Of a stretch of 55,415 nucleotides of DNA, positions 37,983 to 46,326 are shown one piece after another. This stretch comes from Catellatospora coxensis (GTDB lineage: Bacteria; Actinomycetota; Actinomycetes; Mycobacteriales; Micromonosporaceae), in contig NZ_BONI01000064.1 in the NCBI RefSeq assembly GCF_016862635.1, forward strand, positions 1-55,415, given 5' to 3'. The position numbers were made by a program, and so were the translations under genes. The notes under the pieces were generated by a model. It was not told where the DNA came from. It was given only the letters and a program-made list of their open reading frames with translations, and did no database searches. Numbering within the stretch: the stretch's first letter is position 1; each line of letters opens with the position of its first letter.

Positions 37983-40900
37983 TTGGTTGATCAATCGAGG
38001 GTTGGTGCAAGGTTGTCCCTGCGGTTTCGGTGTCTCGGCTCACTGGATATCCGCTGCGCGCACGAGTGGCGAACGGTCGCCGGGGGCAAGGCGCGAACAC
38101 TGCTCGCCATCCTCATGATCCATGCCGGCGAGCCGGTCCCGGTCGGCCGCCTCATCGACGAGCTCTGGTGCGGCACTCCGCCGGCCTCGGCGCGGTCGCT
38201 GCTGCGCGGCTATGTCCTGTCGCTGCGGCGAGCCATCGGCCCCGACGGCACGGCGGTCCTCACCGCCGAGGCCAACGCCTACCGCCTCCAGACGGGCCGT
38301 GAGTCCGTGGACGCGCACCGGTTCGAGCAGCTCGCCGTGGACGGCCAGGGGGCGCTGCGAGCCGGTGACGTCGACCGGGCGGCCCGCCTCCTCGGTGCGG
38401 CCCTGACCCTGTGGCGCGGCCCGGCCTTCACCGCGGTGGCCACCTCGCCGCTCATCGCGGCCTACGCGTCCCGCCTGCACGAGCTGCACCTCGCCGCGCT
38501 GGAAGCCCGGATGGAGACGGACCTGCTCGCCGGGCGGGCGGAGGAGCTCCTCGGCCCGCTGCGCCAGCTCATGCAGGAGCATCCCGCACGGGAGCGGATC
38601 ACCGCCCTGTGGATGCGGGCGCTCAACGCCCAGGGGCGGCGGGCGGAGGCACTCAACTCCTACGTGGATGCACGGCGCAGGCTGGCCGAGGAGTTCGGCA
38701 TCGAACCGGGACCGCACCTGCGGCAGGCCCATCGCGACATCCTCGCCGAGAACGGCGCCGACGATCCGCCCGTCTCGGACCCGGTGTCGGCCCAGTCGGC
38801 CGCCGGCCGAAAGCAGCCCGGTGCGACCCGCGACGCGCCGTGGCAGGCGCCGGCCTCCATCGGCGACTTCACCGGGCGGGACGCGGAGCTCACCTGCTGC
38901 CTGAAGGTTCTCGACCAGGAACCGGGCACCGCGATGCACCTGGTCGCGATCTCCGGCCGGGCCGGAGTGGGCAAGACCACGCTCACCACGCGCCTCGCCC
39001 ACCTGCTGCGCGACACCTACCCGGACGGCCAGCTCTACGCCGACCTGCACGGCGACAGCACGGAGCCGACCGCACCGGGCGAGGTGCTCGGACGCTTCCT
39101 GCGGGCGCTGGGCGTCCAGGGATCGGAGATGCCGGAGACCACGGACGAACGCTCGGCCCTGCTGCGTAGCCGGCTGGCCGGGAGCAGGCTGCTGATGCTG
39201 CTGGACAACGCCGCCGGCGAGCAGCAGGTCCGGCCGCTGCTGCCCGGCGCCGGCCCCAGCGCCGCCGTCGTGGTGAGCCGCCGACGGCTCTCCGCACTGG
39301 ATGTCAGCCACTTCGTCGACCTGGAAGTCTTCAACCCGGCCTGCGCACTGAGCCTGCTGGAGCAGATAGCCGGCGCCGAACGAGTCAACGCCGAACCGGC
39401 CGCCGCCAGCGCGCTGACCGCATTGTGCGGCCACCTTCCGCTCGCCGTGCGCATCGCCGCCGCCCGCGTCTCGGCGTCGCCCGGGACGTCGATGTCGTGG
39501 CTCGTCCAGCAGCTCATGGACGAGCGAAGCAGGCTCGACGAGCTCAGCATCGGCGACCTCGACGTGCGCACCACCATCGCCGCCGGATACCAGGGCCTGT
39601 CCGCCGTGGAGCAACGGACGCTGTGCCGGCTGGCCCTGCTCGACGCCGCCGACTTCCCGGCCTGGGCGGTGGCCGCGGCCGCCGATCTCACGACGGCTGA
39701 GAACCGCCAGGTGCTGCGCGCCCTGGTCGACCGGCGCCTGCTGGACGAGGTCCGCGTCGACCATGCCGGCCAGCTGCGCTACGGACTCCACTGCCTGGTC
39801 CGGATCTTCGCGCGAGAGCCGGCCCGGCAGGAGCCACCGGCAGCACAGCTCGCGGTGATCGAGCGTGCGCTGGACAGCTGGCTGACACTGGCCCAGACCG
39901 CCAGTGCTGCGCTGGCGGCCGCGACCCTGGCCGACATCCGGCCGCCCCGCCCGATCACTGCCCGCGGCGACGGGGTCGAAGCCGCCGCCGGCTCCCCAGC
40001 GGCGTGGTTCGAGGCGGAACGCGCGGCCATCGCCGCGGCGGTGGCGCAGGCGGCCAGACTCGGCCGGGCCGACCTGTCGTGGGGACTCGCCGCGGCGACA
40101 CACAGCTTCTACGAGCTGCGTGACCTGTTCGACTACGGCCAGCAAGCCCACGAGACCGCACTCGCCGCCTGCCGTACCGCCGGTGACCAGCTCGGCGAGG
40201 CGGTCATGCTGCGCGACCTCGCGGACCTCTACAGTTCCAAACCCGGCTCCGACATCGGGCGCAAGCTCGAGCTCGCCGCCGCCGCACTGCGTCTGTTCCA
40301 ACAGGTACGCCACACTCAGGGCGAAGCCGACGCGCTCTACCTGTGCGCGACGGTGCATCGGATGCGCGGCGACCACGCCGAGGCGGTCGCGCGGCTGGAG
40401 GAGAGCCTCCAGGCTTGCCGCTCAGCGGACTATCACCTCGGCGAGCTGCACGTCTGGCAGCTACTCGGCATCGTGCGCCGGCAGGAGGGGCGCAACGACG
40501 AGGCGCTCACCTACGCCACCCGGGCCCTGACCATCGCCCGGGACCTGGGCAGCTCCCGGGATCAGAGCGTCGCGCTGGGCCTGATCGGCATCATCCGGCG
40601 CGACCAGGACGAGCCCGACCAGGCCGAGCAGGCGCTGGTGGCGGCGATTGCCATCGCCGAGGAGTCCGGGGATCCGGTGCAGCTGGCCTTCCTGCACGGG
40701 CACCTCGGCGCGCTCTATGTCGGCAGCGGGCACCCGCGGGCGCGGCCGGTCCTCGAACGCGGGCTGGAGCTGAGCAGAGCGAGCCGGTCCGTGTTCGGGC
40801 AGGCGCTGGCGCTCAACGCGCTCGGCCGGCTCGATCTCGCCGACGGCGACGCGGCCGCGGCACTGGACCGCCTCGGCACATCGGCACAGCTCTACCGCGC

Positions 40901-41075
40901 GGCGCAGAACACCTACGCCGAGGCCAAGGCCCTCGCCGTCCTCGCGGAGGCTCATCGTCTGGTCGGCGACGCCGAGCAGGCACGGTCCAGTGCCCGCGCC
41001 GCCGTGCTGCTCTTCCGGCAGCTGGGCAACGAGACCGAGGCCGACCAGACGGCGCTGCTCGCGGTTGACCGGTAG
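37983..41075 (+). CDS. SARP/AfsR-type regulator (BTAD, NB-ARC, TPR), copy 2
   Basis: A regulator of up to 1030 residues with the same plan as copy 1: winged helix (RFRCLGSLDIRCAHEW), BTAD (about 100-255, PARERITALWMRALNAQGRR), NB-ARC with Walker A SGRAGVGKTTLT near residue 325 and LMLLDNAAGEQQ, then TPR repeats from about residue 700. The start is uncertain: TTG at 37983 or TTG at 38013; by comparison with copy 1 the later one gives a normal N-terminus (LSLRFRCLGSLDI). It is divergent from the TlpA/exporter operon across 101 bp containing 11-bp-spaced repeats. Two such giants around one small peptide gene are unusual. Confidence 0.92.
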   Translation: MVDQSRVGARLSLRFRCLGSLDIRCAHEWRTVAGGKARTLLAILMIHAGEPVPVGRLIDELWCGTPPASARSLLRGYVLSLRRAIGPDGTAVLTAEANAYRLQTGRESVDAHRFEQLAVDGQGALRAGDVDRAARLLGAALTLWRGPAFTAVATSPLIAAYASRLHELHLAALEARMETDLLAGRAEELLGPLRQLMQEHPARERITALWMRALNAQGRRAEALNSYVDARRRLAEEFGIEPGPHLRQAHRDILAENGADDPPVSDPVSAQSAAGRKQPGATRDAPWQAPASIGDFTGRDAELTCCLKVLDQEPGTAMHLVAISGRAGVGKTTLTTRLAHLLRDTYPDGQLYADLHGDSTEPTAPGEVLGRFLRALGVQGSEMPETTDERSALLRSRLAGSRLLMLLDNAAGEQQVRPLLPGAGPSAAVVVSRRRLSALDVSHFVDLEVFNPACALSLLEQIAGAERVNAEPAAASALTALCGHLPLAVRIAAARVSASPGTSMSWLVQQLMDERSRLDELSIGDLDVRTTIAAGYQGLSAVEQRTLCRLALLDAADFPAWAVAAAADLTTAENRQVLRALVDRRLLDEVRVDHAGQLRYGLHCLVRIFAREPARQEPPAAQLAVIERALDSWLTLAQTASAALAAATLADIRPPRPITARGDGVEAAAGSPAAWFEAERAAIAAAVAQAARLGRADLSWGLAAATHSFYELRDLFDYGQQAHETALAACRTAGDQLGEAVMLRDLADLYSSKPGSDIGRKLELAAAALRLFQQVRHTQGEADALYLCATVHRMRGDHAEAVARLEESLQACRSADYHLGELHVWQLLGIVRRQEGRNDEALTYATRALTIARDLGSSRDQSVALGLIGIIRRDQDEPDQAEQALVAAIAIAEESGDPVQLAFLHGHLGALYVGSGHPRARPVLERGLELSRASRSVFGQALALNALGRLDLADGDAAAALDRLGTSAQLYRAAQNTYAEAKALAVLAEAHRLVGDAEQARSSARAAVLLFRQLGNETEADQTALLAVDR

Positions 41076-41197
41076 CGGATGGACCTGCGCCCACGATCGC
41101 GCCGCACTCTCCTCGCCGGTCATTCCGGCGGCGTGGTCAGGAGCAGGCACGAACGCCAATCTCCCGACCCGGTCAGGGGTGGGAAAAGAGTCGCGGG

Positions 41198-41220
41198 ATT
41201 AGGAACGAACTGGTCCTAAT
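41198..41220. promoter_or_regulatory. Inverted repeat ATTAGGA-N9-TCCTAAT, orphan operator
   Basis: A 23-bp near-palindrome with AT-rich arms in GC-rich DNA, 20 bp before a truncated NAD-binding reading frame. Similar TTAGGA/TCCTAA operators are bound by HxlR-type regulators in front of oxidoreductase genes. Neither an intact target nor a regulator gene is present here. Confidence 0.45.
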
Positions 41221-41240
41221 CGTCCTCTAGCGTGCTGGGT

Positions 41241-41300
41241 ATGAGAATTCTGATCGCCGGATCGACCGGCACCGTGACCCGTGCCTTCCGCTGCCTGAGT
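41241..41300 (+). pseudogene. N-terminal stub of an NAD(P)-binding (epimerase-type) protein
   Basis: From the ATG at 41241 the frame reads MRILIAGSTGTVTRAFRC, the first strand and Gly-rich loop of an NmrA/epimerase-type Rossmann fold, then loses sense. Only about 16 residues are recognisable. With the operator just upstream it marks the 5' end of a deleted gene. Confidence 0.5.
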
Positions 41301-41332
41301 AGGGCGACGGTCCACGCGATCTCACCCGAGGT

Positions 41333-41878
41333 TCACGTCTGCGGATCATCGCCGGTGAGCGACCAGGCCCAGCCCGGGTCGGCGTCCAGCGCCTCGGGCT
41401 CGGCCAGCGTCGCCTCGTATGCGGCGCGATCGAAGGTGTACGGTCCGATCGGCAGTTCACCCCACTGCTTGCGGTGAGGCTGGACGAATGCCGACCAGAC
41501 GACAGTGTCCTCGTCGACCCGGATCATGGCCAGCAGCGGCCAGCACTCCCAGTCCCCGCACGAGGCGCAGCCCAACAGGGGCACCCGGCCATCCCACAGG
41601 CCCTGCGAGCGGCGATGGTCGTCGTCCGGCTCGCCGAACAGCAACCGCGACGGCGTAGCCAGCTCGGACGCCCACAGATCGCAGTGCTGATCGAGCACGA
41701 ACCGCCACCTCAGTTCGGGGTGGTCCTCGCTGGACAGCTCTGCCAGCCAAAGATCGCGAGTCGCCTCTGCCGCGAGCAGCCGCAGGTCGTCGCCGTTGAC
41801 TCGGATACCCCAGCGCCGTCGGGAGGCACCCGGACGACGCGCGCGGTTGGGGTGGGTAAAGAACGCGACCTCATCCAC
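41333..41878 (-). CDS. Conserved-looking hypothetical protein with CxxCxxxxC motif
   Basis: A 181-residue soluble protein without signal or membrane helix, rich in Trp and acidic residues. The centre carries CASCGDWECW, a possible small metal site or structural cluster, preceded by ELRWRFVLDQHCDLWASELA. The ATG at 41878 gives MDEVAFFTHPNRARR. It is convergent with the remnant at 41241. I recognise no named domain; composition and coding style look native. Confidence 0.65.
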   Translation of the reverse strand: MDEVAFFTHPNRARRPGASRRRWGIRVNGDDLRLLAAEATRDLWLAELSSEDHPELRWRFVLDQHCDLWASELATPSRLLFGEPDDDHRRSQGLWDGRVPLLGCASCGDWECWPLLAMIRVDEDTVVWSAFVQPHRKQWGELPIGPYTFDRAAYEATLAEPEALDADPGWAWSLTGDDPQT

Positions 41879-42189
41879 CCGGCAAGCGAACCAGCCCCGT
41901 CAGGTCTCTGTCGACCTGAATCGCAGTCGGCAGTGCACATGGTGGCGCCCGAGCAGCTCGAGGCACGGGACCGGCCACCCATGTCGCGACAGGAAGGATC
42001 ACGAGACGCGGCCTGATGCATGGTGATCAGGTCGCCGGGGCTCGGTGGCTTCAGGCGGCGGAGTCGGATGCGGTCCGCCCGCCGGGTGTGGCAACCTGTC
42101 GCCCACAGCGGCATGAGCCCGGATCTCGGAGCGGTTCACCACGCTCGGGAGCGTCACCGCCACCATGCTCGGCAAACGCAGGAAGAGAG
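41879..42189. other. 311-bp gap, nothing recognised
   Basis: Lies between two divergently oriented hypothetical genes, so it should contain both promoters, but no clear -35/-10 pair, operator or RNA structure could be singled out. Confidence 0.35.
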
Positions 42190-42897
42190 ATGGCCATGGA
42201 TGGCAAGAGCTACGCGGCGGCCACCGAGGTGTGCGCGCGGCTCGCCGGCAGGCTGTCCGACGACGCCCTTGGCGCCGTCCGCGATCAATACGCCGCGGGC
42301 GAGTGGGCGCTGGCCGACGACACGCTGCTGCTCAATCTTGCGTACGAGAACGTCGGCGTCACCAGCCGGGAGCGGGACCTGATCCGCTCCTTTCTCGGCG
42401 ACCCGGACAGTCCGGATCTGCGCGAAGTGGGTGTCGTGGCCGAGCCGCCGCTGCCGTACCGGTTCACCGCGACCGGCCCGGCGCGCGGACCCGACCCGGC
42501 CCGGGCGGACGTGCTGCTATCCGCCGAAACCGAACGCCACCGCGCTCTGGGCCTGTATCGCGCCTGGCGCGAGCCCCTTGACGGAGCGCCGGACGGAGCG
42601 ACGTGGGTGTACGTGCTGCGGGTGGCCGAGGACGCGGACGAGCTCAAGACATTCTCGGCCGTGACCTCCCGGCTGTGGACCGGACTGCAGGAGAAGTGGC
42701 AGGTGGAGGTCGTCGCCGCCCTTCCGCTGCTGGCTTACCAGGCCGCCGCGCTGGCTGCCGCGCGCCCGGTCCCGAACGGCATGCAGGCCACCTCAGCGGC
42801 GGCACGCGGCTGGTGGCTACCGGAAAGCGCTTGCCATAGAATCGTCCCCATCCTGCGAACGGAGGGAAAACCACCCGCGCCGCAAAGTTCACAATAG
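42190..42897 (+). CDS. Hypothetical soluble protein
   Basis: A 235-residue protein starting at ATG 42190 after GGAAGAG (a second ATG follows two codons later). The first 70 residues are helical (AATEVCARLAGRLSDDALGA, then ADDTLLLNLAYENVGVTSRE); the middle contains VLLSAETERHRALGLYRAWR and TWVYVLRVAEDADELKTF. No signal, membrane helix or catalytic motif is visible and I do not recognise the family. The last 30 residues (SACHRIVPILRTEGKPPAPQ) look less protein-like and overlap a GGAAAGCGC palindrome, so the C-terminus may have been altered. A hairpin follows the stop. Confidence 0.7.
   Translation: MAMDGKSYAAATEVCARLAGRLSDDALGAVRDQYAAGEWALADDTLLLNLAYENVGVTSRERDLIRSFLGDPDSPDLREVGVVAEPPLPYRFTATGPARGPDPARADVLLSAETERHRALGLYRAWREPLDGAPDGATWVYVLRVAEDADELKTFSAVTSRLWTGLQEKWQVEVVAALPLLAYQAAALAAARPVPNGMQATSAAARGWWLPESACHRIVPILRTEGKPPAPQSSQ
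42822..42835. promoter_or_regulatory. GGAAAGCGCTTGCC, imperfect LacI-type half-copy
   Basis: Twelve of 14 positions pair as in the palindrome GGAAAGCGCTTTCC found at 47789. It lies within the 3' end of the hypothetical gene, 207 bp before the pectate lyase promoter region. Possibly an auxiliary operator; could be chance. Confidence 0.3.
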
Positions 42898-42913
42898 CTG
42901 TCCAATGGGGGCC

Positions 42914-42940
42914 GGCCGACAGTCGGCCATGGGCGTTTTG
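42914..42940 (+). terminator. Hairpin with T-rich tail after hypothetical gene
   Basis: GGCCGA-CAG-TCGGCC followed by GGGCGTTTTGCCTT. It is 16 bp past the stop codon and has the layout of an intrinsic terminator. Confidence 0.6.
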
Positions 42941-43009
42941 CCTTATTCAATGCAACAAAGCTGCAAATCAAGGCCATTGACTGCTATATATACATCTTCC
43001 TGTGTTGAC

Positions 43010-43023
43010 GGAAAGCGCATTCC
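43010..43023. promoter_or_regulatory. GGAAAGCGCATTCC operator before pectate lyase
   Basis: One base pair off the perfect palindrome GGAAAGCGCTTTCC (47789). It lies 18 bp before the pectate lyase start, just ahead of its ribosome site, where a LacI/GalR-family repressor would block expression until plant sugars appear. Upstream are TTGACT (42977) and an unusually AT-rich TATATATAC (42985). Confidence 0.5.
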
Positions 43024-43041
43024 AACACAGGGAGGTCCACA

Positions 43042-44667
43042 GTGCAGGAAGCGCACGTCCCCCTCCGGCGGAGCAGGCGCACCCGCAGCGCCCTGGCCGC
43101 CGCCGTCAGCGTCACCGTCACGGCGCTGGTCCTGACCATCGGCGCGGCGGCCAACGCGGCCACGCTGCTCGCCGACGACTTCAACGATGGCAACGCCACC
43201 GGCTGGAGCACCTCGGGCGGCAGCTGGTCGGTGTCGGCCGGCGCCTACTCCCAGTCGAGCACCGGCGCGAGCGCCAAGGCCCTGTCCGGCTCGACGTCGT
43301 GGTCCACCGCCACGGTGTCGGCCAAGGTCCGCGCCAACACGTTCAGCAGCTCGGCCTCGCGGGGCATCGGCGTCGCCGCGCGCGTACAGAGCACGTCGAA
43401 CTTCTACGCCCTCGTGCTCACCCCCACCGCCGTCCAGATCCGCAAGGGCAGCACCACCACGCTGGCCACCGCGCCGTTCTCCGCGGCGGCCGGCACCTGG
43501 TACACCCTGTCGCTGAGCGCGACCGGCAGCTCGCTGGTCGGCTCGGTCAACGGCAGCCAGGTGGTGTCGGTCTCGGACGGTTCGTACGCGACCGGCCGTG
43601 CCGGTCTGCTCGCCAACTACACCGCGGGCTCGTTCGACGACGTGCTGGCGACCGACGCGGCCGGCCCGAGCCCGTCGACGCCGCCGACCACGCCCGCTTC
43701 GCCACCGGCGTCACCGCCCGCCTCACCCTCCGCGCCGCCGTCGCCGAGCACCAGCCCACCGCCGCCCCCGGGCGGGATCGTCGGCTGGGCCACGCAGGCC
43801 GGCGGCACCACCGGCGGCGCGGGCGGGGCCACCGTCACCGTGAGCACCTGGGCCGACCTGCGGACCCAGGCCCAGGCCGCGGGCACCCGGACGATCCTGG
43901 TCAACGGCATGCTCAGCGGATCGGGCACCATCGAGGTCACCGCGAACAAGACCATCCAGGGTGTCGGCGCGAACTCCGGGATCTCGGGGACCACCCTCAA
44001 CATCGAGGACATGCACCCGGCCAACGTGATCATCCAGAACCTGAACATCCGCGGGGTGCCCGGCGGCGACGCGATCCAGATCGAGAACGCCACCCACATC
44101 TGGATCGACCACAACACCATGTCCAGCACCATCGAGAGCGACGTCGACTTCTACGACGGGATGGTCGACATCACGCACGCCGGCGACTACATCACGGTGT
44201 CGTGGAACATCCTGCGCAACCACTGGAAGAACTCGCTGGTCGGGCACTCTGACGGCAACTCCGGTGAGGACGTCGGCCACCTGCGGATCACGTACCACCA
44301 CAACTGGTTCGACCGGACCTTCGAACGCAACCCGCGGGTGCGCTTCGGCGAGACGGTCCACGTCTACAACAACTACTACTCCAACATCGACAACAACTCG
44401 TCGTCGTACGGCATCGCCTCGACCATGAACGCCGGGGTGCTCGTCGAGGGCAACGTGTTCGAGAACGTGGTGCAGGCGTGCTGGTCGGCCAGCGGCTACG
44501 CCGACTCCGACCCGGGCCGCCTGGTGGCCCGTGACAACCTGCTCACCGCGTCCGGTCCGTGCGAGACCAACGGCTCCGTCGCCGCCGTGCCCTACGGCTA
44601 CACCGCCCAGAGCTCCACCACGGTCAAGTCTTCCGTGACCGCCGGCGCAGGCGCAGGCAAGCTCTGA
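43042..44667 (+). CDS. Secreted pectate lyase (PL1) with N-terminal accessory domain
   Basis: A 541-residue extracellular enzyme that cleaves polygalacturonate by beta-elimination. Residues 1-40 are a Sec signal (RRSRRTRSALAAAV, then ALVLTIGAAANA); 41-190 a LamG/DUF1080-like beta-sandwich (LADDFNDGNATGWSTSGGSW), 190-240 a Pro/Ser/Thr linker (TPPTTPASPPASPPASPSAP), and 240-541 the right-handed beta-helix. The catalytic part shows IWIDHNTMSS, the calcium-site block ESDVDFYDGMVDITHAGDYI and RNPRVRFG with the catalytic Arg. GTG start at 43042 with GGAGG six bases upstream. A LacI-type palindrome precedes it and a long bidirectional hairpin follows. Confidence 0.93.
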   Translation: MQEAHVPLRRSRRTRSALAAAVSVTVTALVLTIGAAANAATLLADDFNDGNATGWSTSGGSWSVSAGAYSQSSTGASAKALSGSTSWSTATVSAKVRANTFSSSASRGIGVAARVQSTSNFYALVLTPTAVQIRKGSTTTLATAPFSAAAGTWYTLSLSATGSSLVGSVNGSQVVSVSDGSYATGRAGLLANYTAGSFDDVLATDAAGPSPSTPPTTPASPPASPPASPSAPPSPSTSPPPPPGGIVGWATQAGGTTGGAGGATVTVSTWADLRTQAQAAGTRTILVNGMLSGSGTIEVTANKTIQGVGANSGISGTTLNIEDMHPANVIIQNLNIRGVPGGDAIQIENATHIWIDHNTMSSTIESDVDFYDGMVDITHAGDYITVSWNILRNHWKNSLVGHSDGNSGEDVGHLRITYHHNWFDRTFERNPRVRFGETVHVYNNYYSNIDNNSSSYGIASTMNAGVLVEGNVFENVVQACWSASGYADSDPGRLVARDNLLTASGPCETNGSVAAVPYGYTAQSSTTVKSSVTAGAGAGKL

Positions 44668-44670
44668 TGA

Positions 44671-44720
44671 AAGGAAGGGCACCTTCACAACGCTATGCGT
44701 TGTAGAAGGTGCCCTTCCTT
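44671..44720. terminator. Long bidirectional hairpin between pectate lyase and P450
   Basis: AAGGAAGGGCACCTTC plus ACAACGC pair with GCGTTGT and GAAGGTGCCCTTCCTT; the 23-bp stem has one bulged A and a 3-nt loop. It lies 3 bp past the lyase stop and 9 bp before the end of the convergent P450 gene, so it serves both transcripts. Confidence 0.9.
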
Positions 44721-44729
44721 CGCTTGGGC

Positions 44730-46031
44730 TCAGTGCGCTCCGGTGACGGGGCAGCGGCCGGTCGGGGCGAGCCGGGCGCGCAGGCCCGCCGGGGCGAGCC
44801 GGCCGTGGAACCGGGGAGCCGCCGAGGCGGCGTTCGGCGACTCGACGGTGTACGCCTGGGCCAGTCGCGAGGTGGTCAGGGTGAGCTGGCGCATCGCCAG
44901 GGCCGAGCCGACGCAGACCCGGGGCCCGGCGCCGAACGGCAGGTAGGCCATCCGGGGCGCGGGCCGCCCGGTCAGCCACCGGCCGGGGTCGAACTCGTCC
45001 GGGCGCTCCCACCAGCGCGGATCGCGGTGGATCAGGTACGGGTTCAGCAGCACCTCGTCGCCGGGGTTCAGCGGCCAGTCGGCGAGTGTCGTGGGAGTGC
45101 GCGCGGTGCGGGTCATCAGCCACACCGGCGGATACAGCCGCAGCACCTCCTTGACCACCGCCTCGGCCAGCGGCAGCCGGGCCGCGGGCAGCGCGTCGCC
45201 CGCCTCGGCGCGCAGGTCGGCGACCAGTTCGGGCCGCAGCGCCAGCTCGCGCACGATGGACACGATCGCGGCCGCGGGGATGCCGTGCCCGCCCATGAGG
45301 ATGCCGCGCAGCGTGGCCATCACCGTGCCGTCGGGCATCGCCGGGTCGGCGTCGAGCATGAAGTCCAGCAGGTCGCGCGGCGTCGCCGGCCGGATGTCGG
45401 CGCGCCGCCGCCGGACCAGGCCGGTCAGCGTGCGCACGGTGTGCCGGTGCACCCGGAAGAAGCGGCGGTGCCGGGGCAGCGGCAGCCAGGCCGGGAACTG
45501 GTACGACGACGCGGTGAACGGCTCGGTGATGTCGAGGTTGTCGGCGAGCAGCTCCGGCAGTCCCGCCGCGTCGCGGCCGAAGCAGTATTCGGCGACGGCG
45601 TACGCGGTGAATGCGCGGGCCAGCGGGAGGACGTCGACCTCGGCTGCGGTGGCGGGCCGGGCGAGTTCGTCGAGGAGCTCGACGGTGCGGGCGTCGGCGG
45701 CAGCGGCGGCGGTGTGGTTCAGCCCCGGCCACACCGTACGGCGCGCGGACATCCAGGCTCCGGCCTCGGCGGCGGCGTCACCCAGGTCGGGCCGGGCGTC
45801 GAACGGCGCGAGTTCGGTCAGGAAGTCGGTGTTGGTGCGGGCGAGCACGTCGTGGGCCGTGCCGGGATCGGTGACGAAGACCGTGCGCTCGTCGAAGGCG
45901 AACACGTCGCCGTACTCGCCGTGGGTGCGGCGCAGGAAGCCGATGCGGTCGTCGTCGTAGGCGGGCGTGTTTCCCATCAGCCAGTGCCCGCGCGGCCCCG
46001 GTGGCCGGTTGCGCTGCTCGGCCTCTGCCAT
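44730..46031 (-). CDS. Cytochrome P450, probable cross-linking enzyme for the adjacent aromatic peptide
   Basis: A 433-residue soluble P450. Haem-binding loop FGAGPRVCVG with Cys373; ExxR as KEVLRL; PERF-type region DEFDPGRWL. In the I-helix, where most P450s have AGxET, this one reads GGHGIPAAA (Gly250, Ile251), so the acid/Thr pair that normally delivers protons to bound oxygen is missing. That is known from P450s with unusual chemistry. The gene begins 68 bp after the stop of the 31-residue peptide ending YPYWFYNYPE, on the same strand. P450s next to such tiny aromatic precursors (tryptorubin, cittilin and biarylitide types) form C-C, C-N or C-O bonds between Trp, Tyr or His side chains. 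The assignment to this peptide is by context. Confidence 0.9.
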   Translation of the reverse strand: MAEAEQRNRPPGPRGHWLMGNTPAYDDDRIGFLRRTHGEYGDVFAFDERTVFVTDPGTAHDVLARTNTDFLTELAPFDARPDLGDAAAEAGAWMSARRTVWPGLNHTAAAAADARTVELLDELARPATAAEVDVLPLARAFTAYAVAEYCFGRDAAGLPELLADNLDITEPFTASSYQFPAWLPLPRHRRFFRVHRHTVRTLTGLVRRRRADIRPATPRDLLDFMLDADPAMPDGTVMATLRGILMGGHGIPAAAIVSIVRELALRPELVADLRAEAGDALPAARLPLAEAVVKEVLRLYPPVWLMTRTARTPTTLADWPLNPGDEVLLNPYLIHRDPRWWERPDEFDPGRWLTGRPAPRMAYLPFGAGPRVCVGSALAMRQLTLTTSRLAQAYTVESPNAASAAPRFHGRLAPAGLRARLAPTGRCPVTGAH

Positions 46032-46099
46032 CGGGGTCTCCAGCGGTCGCAGGTCCCCGGATCGAGGTCCTGCGACCGGGGTTTCGGGAGTTGGTCGGC

Positions 46100-46195
46100 C
46101 TACTCGGGGTAGTTGTAGAACCAGTACGGGTACCGGCCGCTGACCTGGGACCTGCCCATCAGGCGAGCGGCGACGTGGCGGAGCGCACGCACCAT
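46100..46195 (-). CDS. 31-residue precursor peptide with aromatic C-terminal core
   Basis: The ATG at 46193-46195 is preceded by AGGAGGT (46201-46207) five bases away, the best Shine-Dalgarno in the region, so this tiny gene is well supported although it lies at the end of a long unrelated open frame. Residues 1-20 (MVRALRHVAARLMGRSQVSG) form a basic amphipathic leader; residues 21-31 are RYPYWFYNYPE, with four Tyr, one Trp and one Phe in eleven. It lies 131 bp after the condensation-like gene and 68 bp before the P450. This matches P450-modified RiPP precursors, in which the aromatic tail is cross-linked and the leader removed. A core ending in PE rather than in an aromatic residue differs from the tryptorubin and biarylitide examples I know. 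Confidence 0.85.
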   Translation of the reverse strand: MVRALRHVAARLMGRSQVSGRYPYWFYNYPE

Positions 46196-46326
46196 GGAGA
46201 ACCTCCTATATAGAGAGGTGTGTATTGCTGTGCATCGTTTCACGCGCGGCGACCGGGCGCAACGGGCTCGGCGGCCGGTCTGTTGTGCCTGTTCATCGAA
46301 CAGCGAGGCGGCCCACCCGACGTCGT

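Noticed and set aside
43677-43780. CCG/CGC-rich repeated stretch as a DNA repeat element
   Set aside because: It is the Pro/Ser/Thr linker of the pectate lyase.
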